From Ilyonectria destructans (Eukaryota > Ascomycota > Sordariomycetes > Hypocreales > Nectriaceae), in the NCBI GenBank assembly GCA_020740775.1, contig JAHEWK010000022.1:620001-684000 (forward strand): DNA of 64,000 nt. Reading direction: 5' to 3'. Below the pieces are notes generated by a model. It did not search any database. It was not told the DNA's origin and saw nothing but the letters and a program-made list of their open reading frames with translations. Shown here one piece after another: positions 44,440 through 55,133 of this stretch. Every line of letters starts with the position of its first letter. Position 1 is the stretch's first letter. The translations under genes and the position numbers were made by a program.

Positions 44440-46530
44440 GATGTTGGCCCGTGTCCCGTGCGAGCCATCCGGCCCAGGGAGATGGAGGGTGCAGCGGGGG
44501 ATGCCCATTTAGCGGAATGGTCGCTGCCACGACCACTGCGCCGAGCTGCTTCTGGAGAAGCAGATCTGTCAAGGCGAGACGAGGTCATGGAGTCGACGCT
44601 GGTCGGGCGGCATAGAACCTGCTATTCCAGGAGAGAGCAGCCCCCTGTGAAACGGATCCGAACTGGGATCCGGAGGCAGAGGAGGCGAGAACTGCAAGCG
44701 GAAGATTTGGCCAGCGTCTTGCGCTCCTTGGAGGAGGAGTTTGCCGTGAAGGAGAGCCTGTCCAACAAGGAGACTTGGTGTGCACCAATACCACACGAGA
44801 GAAAGGTGTCGACGGTGCGGGCCTTTTACAATGCGTTCCACGACGCGAGCAGCTTGCCAATACGGACTTGCATGTTGTGCTACCGTAAGCGTGCGGGGAA
44901 AGAGTTGAGAGAAGTGACGTGGGACCAGTGGCTGTCGAGCTGCGTCCCGAAGGGCGATCGATCGCCGTTTTCATGCCGGCGCTGCTTTCCCGAGGGCGAG
45001 ACCGTCTCGGTCTGTGCGGAGTGTGTACGTTTCCTGGCGCATGAGAGCCTGTCGCCAGCGGCTCAACTTCACAGCGGCCTTGGCTGTGAGCACATGTTTC
45101 CCGACGAGCTCAAGGGTCTGACGCTGGTCGAGGAGAAGCTCATCGCGCTGAATTCGTGTTACGGGTTCGTGACAAGGTATAGCATTCCGGGCGGCCACAG
45201 GCAGGCCGTGAGGTATCCGAGGCACGTCAAAGGCCACATCACAGTGTGTTCCCGAACAATGTGCAGGAACTGGCCACCAAGGTGCTCCCGCACCCCCTTT
45301 TGAAAGTCATGGACGAGATCCACGTTTCGTGGCAGGGCGCGGAGAAGCCGGCGCCGAGCGACCTGTCGAGTCTCTTGTCGGTGAGGCGGCGAGTGGTCGA
45401 GAGGGCCCTTGTCTGGCTGAAGAAGAACAATCCACAGTATGCTGAGATCGAGATCGACACGGCAGAGATGGAGAGCTGGGGTGCGCCGCTACACGGGGTG
45501 CCGTCGTTGGTGTACGATCGCATGGAGCGAAATGAGCCGTCGGCGTGGGAGAAGACGCGAACGGCGTAAGTTGTGCCGCCCGTGGAGCGGGCCATGGACG
45601 ACGAGGGCTCGGTAGAGATCGAGGAGATCATGGCTCTGCTCAACGAGGGACAAGACGCGACGGGCGGCCAGGCTCAGGGAGCCCGGGGAGACGAAGAAGA
45701 CGAGGTCCCGGGTGGAAGTGACGTTATGCCCGATCATGCTGCGAAAGCGATCAATGATGTGACCTCCTCTGGCATGTTTGCGCTGGACGGACCGCCGGAT
45801 GTAGAGGACGTCGAGAAATTGCGCTTTGCTTGCGACGCCGTCGGGGGGGAAGGTGCTGGTGATGGCAGTGCAGTCCCGAGAACGTGGGTTGGTTCCTCGG
45901 CGGAGGGGGTGCAAGGGCACGGTGATGGCTGTGAGCCGTACATCCAAGTTTCGCGTGGCGACGAATTTGCCGATTCGTTTGAGACCTCGTTCTTCGCTAA
46001 GACGTTCCCCACCCTGTTCCCATTTGGAGTTGGAGGGCCACGATTGGTTGAAGAGGCCATACTCGAGCGGGAAAGGTCACCGATTTGCGAGGTAGGACTG
46101 TTGAAGCAGAGACGGTCGTGCGAGACCTGGGCTCCAGCAGGTTGAGTCTTCGTACGTGGACCGACATTGTGCTGCGGCGCCATGGTGGCCGGTTTGCGAC
46201 GCATCACATCTTCGCATTCCTTGTTTTCAACATGGGTGTGGGGTTGAGAAACCGCCGTGTCAGCATGTTGAGTGTGACGAGGAAGAACTTTCGCAAGATG
46301 GAGCGCATCGTGCGTTCGATGACCGCAGAAAGGTTAGCGGCGGCGAGGGTCGAGTTGGAGAGCTCGGGCAAAACGACTGATGATGGCGTAAACGAGCTTC
46401 TCAGGAGCCTGTCGTTGTACGGCCACCGGCAGCCCATGTCGCGGGAGGTTCGTCTCAATATGCGGCGGAAAATCCAGTCGCTCATCGTTGGCTACGGCGT
46501 GCCGGCCATCTGGTTGGGCTGTCTAAATGT
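44440..46530 (+). pseudogene. Helitron copy C, N-terminal half only
   Basis: It contains the N-terminal DUF6570-like region (LQAEDLASVLRSLEEEFAVK, CMLCYRKRAGKELREVTWDQ, LGCEHMFPDELKGL) and a 2-nt insertion near 45,245 that breaks the frame at KGHITV. Then come FPNNVQELATKVLPHPLL, a TAA after KTRTA near 45,570, and a Helitron_like_N domain: SRGDEFADSFETSFFAKTFP, LFPFGVGGPR, then after a second frame break RTWTDIVLRRHGGRFATHHI, FLVFNMGVGLRNR and SLYGHRQPMSREVR. Homology stops at VGYGVPAIW near 46,515. The HUH nuclease core that should follow is absent here, as it is in copies A and B. Confidence 0.85.
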
Positions 46531-46630
46531 GAAACAGCGCGCGGCCAGACCCTTGGCGCTCGTCGGGGTCGTCGAGGTCATTGAAATGTCATGGTTTATG
46601 GCCGGGTCTAGCCATAGTTGCTTGGGTACA

Positions 46631-46684
46631 CCAGTCAACTAGCCTTGCCAGTCGACTAGCCATTACCAGTCGATTAGCCATTGG
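46631..46684. repeat. 18-bp tandem repeat, three units
   Basis: Units of the type ccagtcgactagccatta with small changes, just beyond the 3' break of Helitron copy C. Confidence 0.8.
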
Positions 46685-48160
46685 TCTCGGCACATTCCAG
46701 GCTGGTCATCCTCGAGAGCTCCGTCCAGCCGGCCATCTTCCAAGGTACTTGGAGCCGAAAAGCTGCCCGTCCATACCCGTCCGTTGAGTTCCTATGGAGG
46801 ATGCTCGCGGCAGGACATGTGTAGGAATGGGGCTGGAAACAGCATGCGATGAGCTGGGCTTGTAGTCAGAGGGCTTCTTCTTCGTGGTAGACTAGGCCGT
46901 CGATCGTAGACGGCAACTGCATGTTGCTGTGTGATCAAAGACGACCATACAAATGCATGTCGCCTTGGACGCTCGTCCATATTGTCGCACTGTAACGGCT
47001 GATTTTACCAGGACCTAGTTCTTCACTAGGTTTGGTGCACTCGTCGAAGAGTCAGAGCACGAACAGTATGTCGGACTCAATCGTCGCCTTGGTCTCTCCT
47101 GTCTCGTCCTCGGCCATTTCAAGCCGGTTTGCCGTCAGTCTTCCGTAGGCCAGTTCAACTCAGTCAAACAGGCTCTTTATCATGTACACCATGGTGACAT
47201 GACAGATGGGCGATCGAGGAAGGTCGAAGACCAGCAGACAGGGAGGACTGGATGGATGGTAAATCCGGCGTGTTGTCGGAAGACGCGTTTGGCCCAGTAA
47301 ACGAGCGAGTCGAATCGTAGATCGCGCTCTAGCCCTCGTTGCGCCTTCAACCCCATTAGCCCGGGACCCCACGGGAAAAGCTTCAAGGTGCGGGGGAAAC
47401 TGTCATCGTGCGAGTTGTCGGTTGTATACGCGCCACGTTCCACCGTACGAGCAGCTATTCTCTTGTTGTGTAGACTTGCACAGCGCACGACTCAGCCCGC
47501 AATTACCGAATGATGGGGCAGATTGTTGTTGTGAATCCCGATTTGTCGTTTTCCGTATGGGGGATTCTCTGTATCTCCATGTTTCCCTTGCTTTTCTTTC
47601 CTTTTTTTTTTTTTTTTTTTTTGGGTGTGTGTATATGTGTGTGTGTATATGTGGGTAGGAGTTGGTATTGGTGTTGGTGGTTTGGTGTTGCCATTGCTTT
47701 TCTTTCTTTCATTCTCTTCATTTTCTTCCCTGGTTACTTTTCTCTTATCCCTTAGTTTTCCTTTTTCCTTTTTTTTTTTTTGTCTTTTCTTTTTGTCTTT
47801 TTTTTTTTTGTCTTTTTCCGTTTTTTTTTTTCCTTGTCCCTTCTTCTTGTCCCTTTTTCTTTCTTTTTTCTTGTCTTTTGTCTTTTTTTTTTGTCCTTTT
47901 TCTTTATCTTTTCTCGTGTCCTTTTTTCCTCGAATTCTTTTTTTTTTTTTTTTTTTTTCGTCAGAAATTTTGCCTTCACTCATCATCCCTCTCTTGTCGC
48001 CCTCTTCCTCTCTCCTTCGTCCATGTGGGTGCCTTGAATAATCAAGCTTCAAGCACGCGTCACCCGGCGTCATCTATTTCCTCGCCATCCACAAACAAAG
48101 CCGCCACTCAAGTCTCCCATCCTCGTCCCATATCCCCCCTCCCCAGACAACTGTAAGATT
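46685..48160. other. Intergenic with a long pyrimidine tract; no gene
   Basis: From 47,600 to 47,960 the + strand is almost only T with interspersed C and G (ttttttgtcttttt units). This gives artefactual KKKKDKKK or FFFFLS reading frames on both strands. A gtgtgtgtatatgtg stretch lies at 47,625-47,655. Nothing else is supported. Confidence 0.65.
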
Positions 48161-48166
48161 GTGCGC

Positions 48167-48447
48167 CAACATGAAGCTGTTGGCAACAGCGCCCAGCACC
48201 ATGGAGCATACGGATGGGCGCTGTCAGGCATAGGGTACACGTCGTCAAACCCATCCGAGACAGAAGCAGCTTGCGCATTTTCACAGTCCCGATTGGACGC
48301 AACGATAGGCGTACACATCGTCAACCCCGCTCGAGACAGAAGCAGCTTTGCGCATTTTCACAGTCCCGATTAGGGCATCACCGCCGACTAGCCGCCATAT
48401 CCGTATGCTTCATGGTGCTGGGCGCTGTTGCCAACAGCTGTATGTTG
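48167..48447. mobile_element. Foldback element with about 50-bp inverted arms and an internal direct duplication
   Basis: The left arm (48,167-48,216) and right arm (48,399-48,447) are inverted copies with few mismatches, containing agctgttggcaacagcgccc and agcaccatg. Between them lie two direct copies of a 60-bp unit (48,235-48,294 and 48,311-48,372), each starting gtacac and containing gagacagaagcagct. No clear target duplication or ORF was found. Confidence 0.7.
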
Positions 48448-49250
48448 CCGCGACACTCCGATCCGCCTCTTGTTGAAAGGCATCACGAACTTTTGTCCAG
48501 TAGGCGTGCAGTCCCTTCTTCCCCGATACCCGAGATCCCATCTCGGTCAGCGACTGATAATCGCTGAAAAGATGGACTGAGCCGCTCACCTGCCTACTCT
48601 TGTCATCTTCGCTCTCGAGGGCCCTGTGAGTCTCTTCGACTAGGGGCCTCAGCCTGAGGGAACCTGTTCATTGCTCCCCGTATTGCCACATCCTTAGCTA
48701 GTAAGCATGCCGAGATTGAGACGGGTGCATTCTGTAGAGAGTGATATAGAGCCCGGCGTTGAACTCATCTTCCTAAAGACAGACGATGGTGCAGCACCTA
48801 CGTTACTCAAGCAGATGGGGAGACGATATGTCGACTGGAAGACAACATGCCGACTGTACAAGTTCAAGTCATGCTATGTTGCGTTGCAACTCGGTCACTG
48901 AAGTTTCTTCCGCAGCGACCGACGTACTGTTAGCATAATCAGGACAACTGAGCCTTGTAGACAACGTACCATGTTTCATGTGCACCGACCGGCTTTCCGA
49001 GGACGGTTGAGCAGGTGAGCTGCAGGATGACGGGAGAAGAATGATGTCGCGCTCCTGTCAATGCCACCACAGTTGTCTCGTCTTATGTTCTGCGGGGACC
49101 TGCTTTCTCAAGCCTCTGTGTTAGTACGCTGAAACTCGCAAGGGTGAGTACATACCTCGCTCAGGTGTCTTCAGATGTCTCGTCATGACCACTTCTGTGT
49201 ATAAGCGGCCGAAGATAAGGAACAGGGTTACCGAACAAGAGTACTTGGGG
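48448..49250. other. Intergenic, no gene supported
   Basis: Only short ORFs (a 64-residue one at 48,707) without features. Confidence 0.5.
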
Positions 49251-49277
49251 GCATCAGTGGAGTGAAAACCGACAGTG

Positions 49278-49385
49278 AGGATGGGTTTGGAGGGGGGAGG
49301 GAAGTGAGGGAAGTGAGGGAAGTGAAGAAGGGAGGGAAGTGAGGGAAGGGAGGGAAGTGAAGAAGGGAGGGAGCAGAGAGAGGGC
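49278..49385. repeat. Purine-rich minisatellite (gggaagtga units)
   Basis: Units of 9 bp (gggaagtga) alternate with gaagaaggga and aggga variants. The minus strand reads as an artefactual SLPSLP repeat. Confidence 0.8.
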
Positions 49386-49549
49386 AAAAGAGTAAGAGGC
49401 GAACGTCTCCAGGCTCAAAAGAAAGAAAAAGAAAGCAGTACTGTACCAGCAAGACAGCCGGATCAGATCCCAATGAAGTGAGCGTGCGATCAAAGTCCAG
49501 TCGCATCTTCAATCAGTAAGGTGATGTGTATGTGAATGTGTCTGCCAGA

Positions 49550-49780
49550 ACTTGATGCAGCTCAAGGAGGCGAGCTTCTTCGCTCTTTATACCCGTGAGC
49601 ATAGTAGAGTGTACTCCGAATCACACCTGTCGTGGAGTCGAGCGTTGCAGAGTCAAACGTCGCAAAGCCAAAATACCGGACTTGAACACAGCAAGCTCAT
49701 CCTCTGCCGTGCAGACGCAAACTCAAACACAAGGCCCGACCTCTTCGTTCCTTACTGATGTCGCCCGTTCGAACGTTTGA
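49550..49780. repeat. Left copy of a diverged inverted repeat (partner near 53,815-53,910)
   Basis: The inverse of this segment contains gcgacatcagtaaggaacga followed by agaggtcg. The same words in the same order occur on the + strand at 53,828-53,856 (ggtgacatcagcaaggaacg). Further similarity extends over about 100 bp, including gtgcagac. Confidence 0.6.
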
Positions 49781-49997
49781 GTTACACTTCTGCAAGCTGT
49801 GATATGTGCCGGTCGAACATGTCGCATACGTAAGGCCTACAGCAGAAGAACGAACTAGGTGGAACGCGACCTTCTGGGGAAACGGTTGAGCTACCTTCGA
49901 CGTCTGATACTTTGCAGTACCGTGGTGTACAATGACGCACACGTACGCGAGTTCAGTGTCGGTGTCTGGCTGCCTGCAGTCTGTCCATTGTACCTTG

Positions 49998-50190
49998 TAG
50001 CGTCTTGTGTTGTTTTGTAGTGTCTCCGTGTGTCTTCGAGTGTCTCCGTGTTTCTGTGTGTCTCCGTGTGTCTCCGTGTCTTGTCGTGTATCCATGTCTC
50101 TTGTCGTGTCTCCGTGTGTCTCCGTGTGTCTTCGAGTGTCTCCGTGTCGTATCTTCAAATGTCTGAAAAGGTCTTGTCGCGTCTCGTAAT
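49998..50190. repeat. Minisatellite of gtgtctccgt or gtcttcgagt units
   Basis: Roughly 10-bp units such as gtgtctccgt, gtgtcttcga and cttgtcgtgt repeat through this stretch. Related units occur near 53,345-53,420 and 53,620-53,690. Confidence 0.8.
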
Positions 50191-50209
50191 GTCTTGCAGG
50201 GCCCCGCAA

Positions 50210-51720
50210 TGCCCTACACCTTCATCGTCCGATGTTTCTGCGCATTGTCTTCGTCGTTGGGCGTGTGTACGTACGGGGTGCGATTACCCACGTTGTCTGC
50301 CCACACCCGCTTCGAACTTGGTATAAGACATTATGACATCGCGGCGCTAACGTCGAGCCTCTTCTTGGATCAGCAGCAGAGAACTTACTTCCAGCCTATC
50401 CTTTGGCGTACGAGCAATCGTTGTTTCTCAGCATCCGTAGTTGCCCCATGCTCCGTGGAGCAGTCTCTCCCCAGTCCATCCTTTCCAGTCATCTCACTCC
50501 GGTTGACCTCTACTCGACCCCCTTCCATTGGCCCTCGCCATCGGCCCTCGCCATCTCGCTCTTTCCTCTTTCCTAGATTCCTTTTTGTGCTAGACCATTG
50601 TTGTACTAGACGTTGGCTACCGAAGAGTAAGAAAAAAGGAAGAAAAAAAAATCGCTGCGTCACTGTTGACTCCGTCACCGTCTGCTTCGTTATCCCTTGC
50701 TCTTAGTCTTCCAGCCGTGACTTTGGCTCCTCGCCCACGCGTTTGCTTGTCAACCCCCTCTGTCATCTCCATCTCGTCCGGCTTCTGGCAGGAGAGTCAC
50801 TGCTCTCAGCGCTAGCATCACTTCACACACCCCACCTCTCTTCCTTCCAGTCCCGGGTTTCGTTCTTTTGCTCTCTCCCCTTGTTCTTCTTGGTTTATCC
50901 TGGACGATCCTACTGCGAAATGCCCCTCAGTGTCTCCGACTCCTCCACAATGTCTGGCGCTGTTGAACTTTCCGCATCTTAGCCCGAGCTAGTCTGTCTG
51001 CGTTGCGCAGATGGCAGAGCACTTTTGCCCTCACGTTGTCGACCCCCACGACAGTGAACTCTATCAGGTTCATGCGGTGGGCCCGGACGTGTATCAGTGT
51101 GCTTTTGTTACGCGAGTGTCATGGCGAACAATTCTTGTCTTGTGTCCGCACGTTTTCGACAAGGTGGGGAACGACGGACGATGGACGACGACGAACACAC
51201 GTCAAACGACATACATCAAACAACACACACCAAACGACACAACCCTAAAAAACATCAAACCAAACAACACACACCACAAAGCTCGAAACATGCCAAAAGT
51301 CTAAACCGAACACTTCATTCACATACACCCCGCACTACACAAGAAGGCACCTTTTTTGGGGGCTCTCAGGAAGCTACATTTTGTCGCGTTTGAGTGGATC
51401 AACAACAGTGGAACAAGTCGTTTGTGACAAGCTTTCCGCGAGGTTGCGCCGTGATCGGCCGTTGTAATCGCCGCTTCTGTGCCAGTACGGGCGAGGCGTG
51501 CAACGGCACAACGGCCATCTCAACGATTGTTCAAAGGATTCCGAGTGTCCACAATGCGTGCTTGTCCGGACACACACGCTAGTCGCACTCCCGGTGTCGA
51601 AGACGGCGACGGGCTTTTCCTGTTCGCAGTTGACAAGCGACTTGGAGATCTGTAGGAGGCCGATCACTTCTGAGCTTGGGTTCGTTTTCGTTGCCTTAGT
51701 CGCCACCCTCCTGGGCGTCA
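50210..51720. other. Intergenic or degraded, no confident gene
   Basis: Several 60-170-codon ORFs overlap, none with a recognisable domain. A segment at 51,190-51,300 is a run of acacaccaaacgac-like units. The stretch 51,011-51,180 (MAEHFCPHVVDPHDSELYQVH) looks coding-like but cannot be assigned. Confidence 0.4.
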
Positions 51721-51734
51721 TATTTTGATCTCCA

Positions 51735-51990
51735 CCACCGAACAGAAACTGGCAGATCGGTTCAGACCAGTCCAGCTTTGGACAGTGAGGTCAAGCGGCA
51801 GACTTCGCATGGGAAATACTAGGAGTTGCCAGGAATGCTACCAAGGCTGATCGAAAGAACCAGAGACGACGGTCAGCCAAGTGTGTATCTCGTTGCAACG
51901 GCGATCCTCATATGCGGTGCTCTCAGCACTCTGTGGCATTCTGGGCCTAGAGTTTCATGCCTGGTGTCTTATGCCTAGTGTCTAGTTCTA
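51735..51990 (+). pseudogene. Possible fragment of a Pth11-like receptor gene
   Basis: The segment gaacagaaactggcagatcg at 51,743, and a stretch near 51,915 (gcggtgctctcagc ... catgcctggtgtct), match in order the region 56,858 and 57,045-57,125 of the Pth11-like gene below. The frame is not preserved. This was seen by eye only. Confidence 0.4.
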
Positions 51991-52205
51991 ATGCACAACA
52001 AGCAGTCTTGGTCGACGGCGGTGAACGGTGCGTAGATTGTATGAGGCCGGTCGTTTACCCTTTCTTCATCCAAGATCTACACTAGCCTACCACGCAACAG
52101 CAGTGCCCGACGTACCGCATTTCCACCGCGGCATGACTCGTAAAGAGGGAGACACGTCTGTGGCAAGTTCTGCCGTACAGTTTTCCTGTCTGGCAAGACC
52201 CTTGC

Positions 52206-52318
52206 GGGCAGTTCTTTGTGACTCACAGTCACGAACCTAACAAGGAGACTCTTTTTTGTTGAAAAGGGTAAGGTGCATACACTCCTGAGCGCACACACCC
52301 CCTCATTTGTTCCGTCCG
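52206..52318. repeat. Direct repeat, copy 1 (partner 52,732-52,838)
   Basis: Both copies start gggcagttctttgtgactca and share aaggagact, aaggtgca and ccccctcatt in order. A C22 tract and a long CA/TA microsatellite lie just after copy 1; a second C21 tract lies before copy 2. Confidence 0.8.
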
Positions 52319-52331
52319 TCTGCATTCAATG

Positions 52332-52356
52332 ACCCCCCCCCCCCCCCCCCCCCTAC

Positions 52357-52387
<31 letters not shown>

Positions 52388-52392
52388 TACAC

Positions 52393-52455
<63 letters not shown>

Positions 52456-52477
52456 TACACATACACACATACATACA
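52332..52477. repeat. Poly-C tract followed by (CA)n microsatellite
   Basis: About 22 C, then tacacacatac units and about 20 CA dinucleotides. Length in a raw assembly is likely to be imprecise. Confidence 0.9.
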
Positions 52478-52731
52478 TCACTTGGAGAAATTGGCCTTCA
52501 AGCAGGCCTGTCACACAGAGTCAAGCGAGGCGAGACCGATCAGCGGACGAGGAAAGAATGTGGGGCTTCTGGGAGACGCGAACAATAAACTTAGAACTGT
52601 AAGTAGTCTAGCGCACCTGGCCCTATGAGGTCCTCCCGGGCGGAATAAACTTCACGCATTCATACCCCCCCCCCCCCCCCCCCCCACACACACTAGACCT
52701 TCCCCGCTCCTGACATTCTGATCCGCTCATG

Positions 52732-52838
52732 GGGCAGTTCTTTGTGACTCACAATCGTCACGGACCTGACAAGGAGACTTTCTCTTGTTGGAAACAGCAA
52801 GGTGCAAACTCCCGAGCGTGCGCCCCCTCATTCGGAAA
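52732..52838. repeat. Direct repeat, copy 2
   Basis: See the copy at 52,206. The two are about 85% alike by eye. The poly-C plus CA tract at 52,665-52,693 precedes it. Confidence 0.8.
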
Positions 52839-53339
52839 CCCCGCACGCATATATCACAAAGCATCGGACCTAGCAGACATTACGGCCGATTACTCACTTA
52901 CCCCGACCCCACCTGAGCGACGATCAAGGTCGCATGCATGATCGGAGCGAAGCAGATCTCACGGATCTAGTGGATCTGTCACCCAATCCCGACACAGCTA
53001 CGCGGGCATGACCACAGGTACCGTGGCTTCCTCTTTCCAGCGATCATGGTTGACTATGTACTTAGAGCACTGTACTGTATGATACAGTACATAGAAGAAG
53101 GGGAAGAAGAAAGAAAAGAATGAGAAAGACTAGTGGAGGATGAAGATGGAGAAGCCGTGGAGCTGAACACGACGCCAGCTGCCAGATGCAAGTTCAGAGC
53201 CACATGCACCCAGGTGCCTGGCCAGGCGAACTGGTTGGAGCAGACACGGCCCTGGCCGCACCCGCGCAACAGTACTAAATTGGGCTCCTGCGGCCCGCCC
53301 AAGCGCCGGACAGAATCAATGTCCACTTCTTCTGATAAC

Positions 53340-53690
53340 TCGAAGACACGACAAGGCACGACAAGACACTACAAGATGCGACAAGACACTACAAGACACG
53401 ACAAGATACTACAAGACACTACATACGGATGTGTTCGAGATCAGCTCGCCACGCAAGTATGGGTCGTTGTGCGTCACGGTGCTGCAGGGTATAGGACGTC
53501 GTCTGGGTCGGAACTTTTATTCTTCTGTCCTCCGCGAGAACGAAGCAGGCTTTGGCAAGGTAAGCAAGCGGGGACCAGACAAAATGCCCGCTCTTTGGTT
53601 GCTCAAGTTGTGGAGTGTCTTGTCGTGACCTGTAGTGTCTTGTCGTGTCGTGTAGCGTCTTGTAGCGTCTTGTAGTGTCTGAGAGGGTCT
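53340..53690. repeat. Pair of inverted 10-bp minisatellite arrays
   Basis: At 53,340-53,420 the units read acactacaag or gcacgacaag; at 53,620-53,690 they read cttgtagtgt or cttgtcgtgt, the inverse. About 200 bp of unique sequence lie between. Transcripts across it could fold into a long imperfect hairpin. Confidence 0.75.
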
Positions 53691-54004
53691 TGTCACGGTT
53701 CCCAACTTGTCCTTCCATGCCCCACGAGTAGTCGCCCTAAAAAGGTTCCCTACTTGTCAATTTAGACTTTTGACATGTCTCGAGGGTGTGTGTCGTTTGA
53801 AGTGCGACGTAAATAGAGTTCGAATAGGTGACATCAGCAAGGAACGAAGAGGTCGACTCTGTTGTTTTGGTTTGCGACATGTGTGTCTGCACGGTACAGC
53901 ATGAGGTTGCCGTTTTCAACTAACTTACATGATAATTTAGCTTTGAGACGTTTGAATCTGTGTCGCTTAGCTTCGTGATTAAGGTATTTGGTCGCACCGC
54001 ATGA

Positions 54005-55060
54005 ATGTTCCGAGCGTGTACGTGTGTGTTATGAACGTGTGCGTTCGTGTGTGTCGTGTGTGTCGTGTGTGTTGAACGTGTGTGTGTGTTGAACGTGTGT
54101 ACGTGTGTGTTATTTCTATGAACGTGTGTGTTCTACGTGTGTTTATGAACATCTGTTATGAACGTGTGTGAACGTGTTTGTTATTTATATGAACGTGTGT
54201 TGAAGTTATATGTACGTGTGTGTGTTGAACGTGTGTGTACGTGTGTTGAACGTGTATTGAACGTGTGTGTTATTTCTATGTACGTGTGTGTATGTGTGTT
54301 GAACGTGTGTGTTGAACGTGTGTGTACGTGTGTGTTATTTATATGACATAACACACACGTTCATACAACACACACGTTCAACACACACGTTCAACACACA
54401 CGTTCAACACACACGTTCAACACACGTTCACATAACACAGTTATATGAACGTGTGCGTTATGAACGTATATGAACGTGTGTGTTGAACGTGATGAACGTG
54501 TGTGTTGAACGTGTGTGTCGTGTGTTTTATACGTGTGTGTCGTGTGTGATTTATATGAACGTGTATGAACGTGTGTATACGTGTGTGTATATGAACGTTT
54601 TTGAACGTGTGTCGTGTGTGAACGTGTGTGTCGTGTGTGTTACGTGTGTGTCTATGAACGTGTTTATATGAACGTGTGTTGAACGTGTGTTGAACGTGTG
54701 TGTTATGTATATGAACGTGTGTGTTGAACGTATGTGTCGTGTATGAACGTGTTCAACACACGTTCAACACACACGTTCATATACATAACACACACGTTCA
54801 ACACACGTTCAACACATACGTTCATTGAACACACGTATAACACGTTCATTCACACACGTTCACACGTTCAACACACATTCAACACACGTACACACACGTT
54901 CAACACGACACACACGTTCAACACACACGTTCACACACACGTACACACACGACACACACGTTCATAAACGTTCATATACACACACGTTCATATAACACAC
55001 GTTCAACACACGTTCATATCACACACACGTATAAATAACACACATTCATATACATTCATA
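54005..55060. repeat. 1-kb array of GTGTGTTGAAC units alternating in orientation
   Basis: Words such as gaacgtgtgtgttgaacgtg fill 54,005-54,340. The inverse (acacacgttcaac) fills 54,344-54,437. The forward form resumes to about 54,750, and the inverse again to about 55,055. The four blocks form forward-inverse-forward-inverse. ORFs over it are artefacts. Confidence 0.9.
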
Positions 55061-55071
55061 TATACACATAC

Positions 55072-55133
55072 GGGCCGGGCTTCGCCGGCCCCTCGGCCCG
55101 ATTTGGTCGGTTGGTTCCGGCACAGCCGGAACC
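55072..55133. other. Two GC-rich perfect hairpins at the array edge
   Basis: GGGCCGGGC-TTC-GCCGGCCC (55,072-55,091, one bulge) and GGTTCCGGC-ACA-GCCGGAACC (55,113-55,133, perfect 9-bp stem). They abut the alternating GTGTGTTGAAC array. Confidence 0.7.

Noticed and set aside
47492..48156. Long Lys-rich or Phe-rich ORFs on both strands
   Set aside because: Artefacts of the poly-pyrimidine tract at 47,600-47,960.
54158..54967. ORFs with ERVCTCV or HTFNTRSTHTF repeats
   Set aside because: Translations of the GTGTGTTGAAC array; the same sequence is open in several frames.
54005..55060. CRISPR-like or telomere-like array
   Set aside because: Units are irregular with no spacers, orientation alternates, and the genome is eukaryotic; there is no TTAGGG-type repeat.
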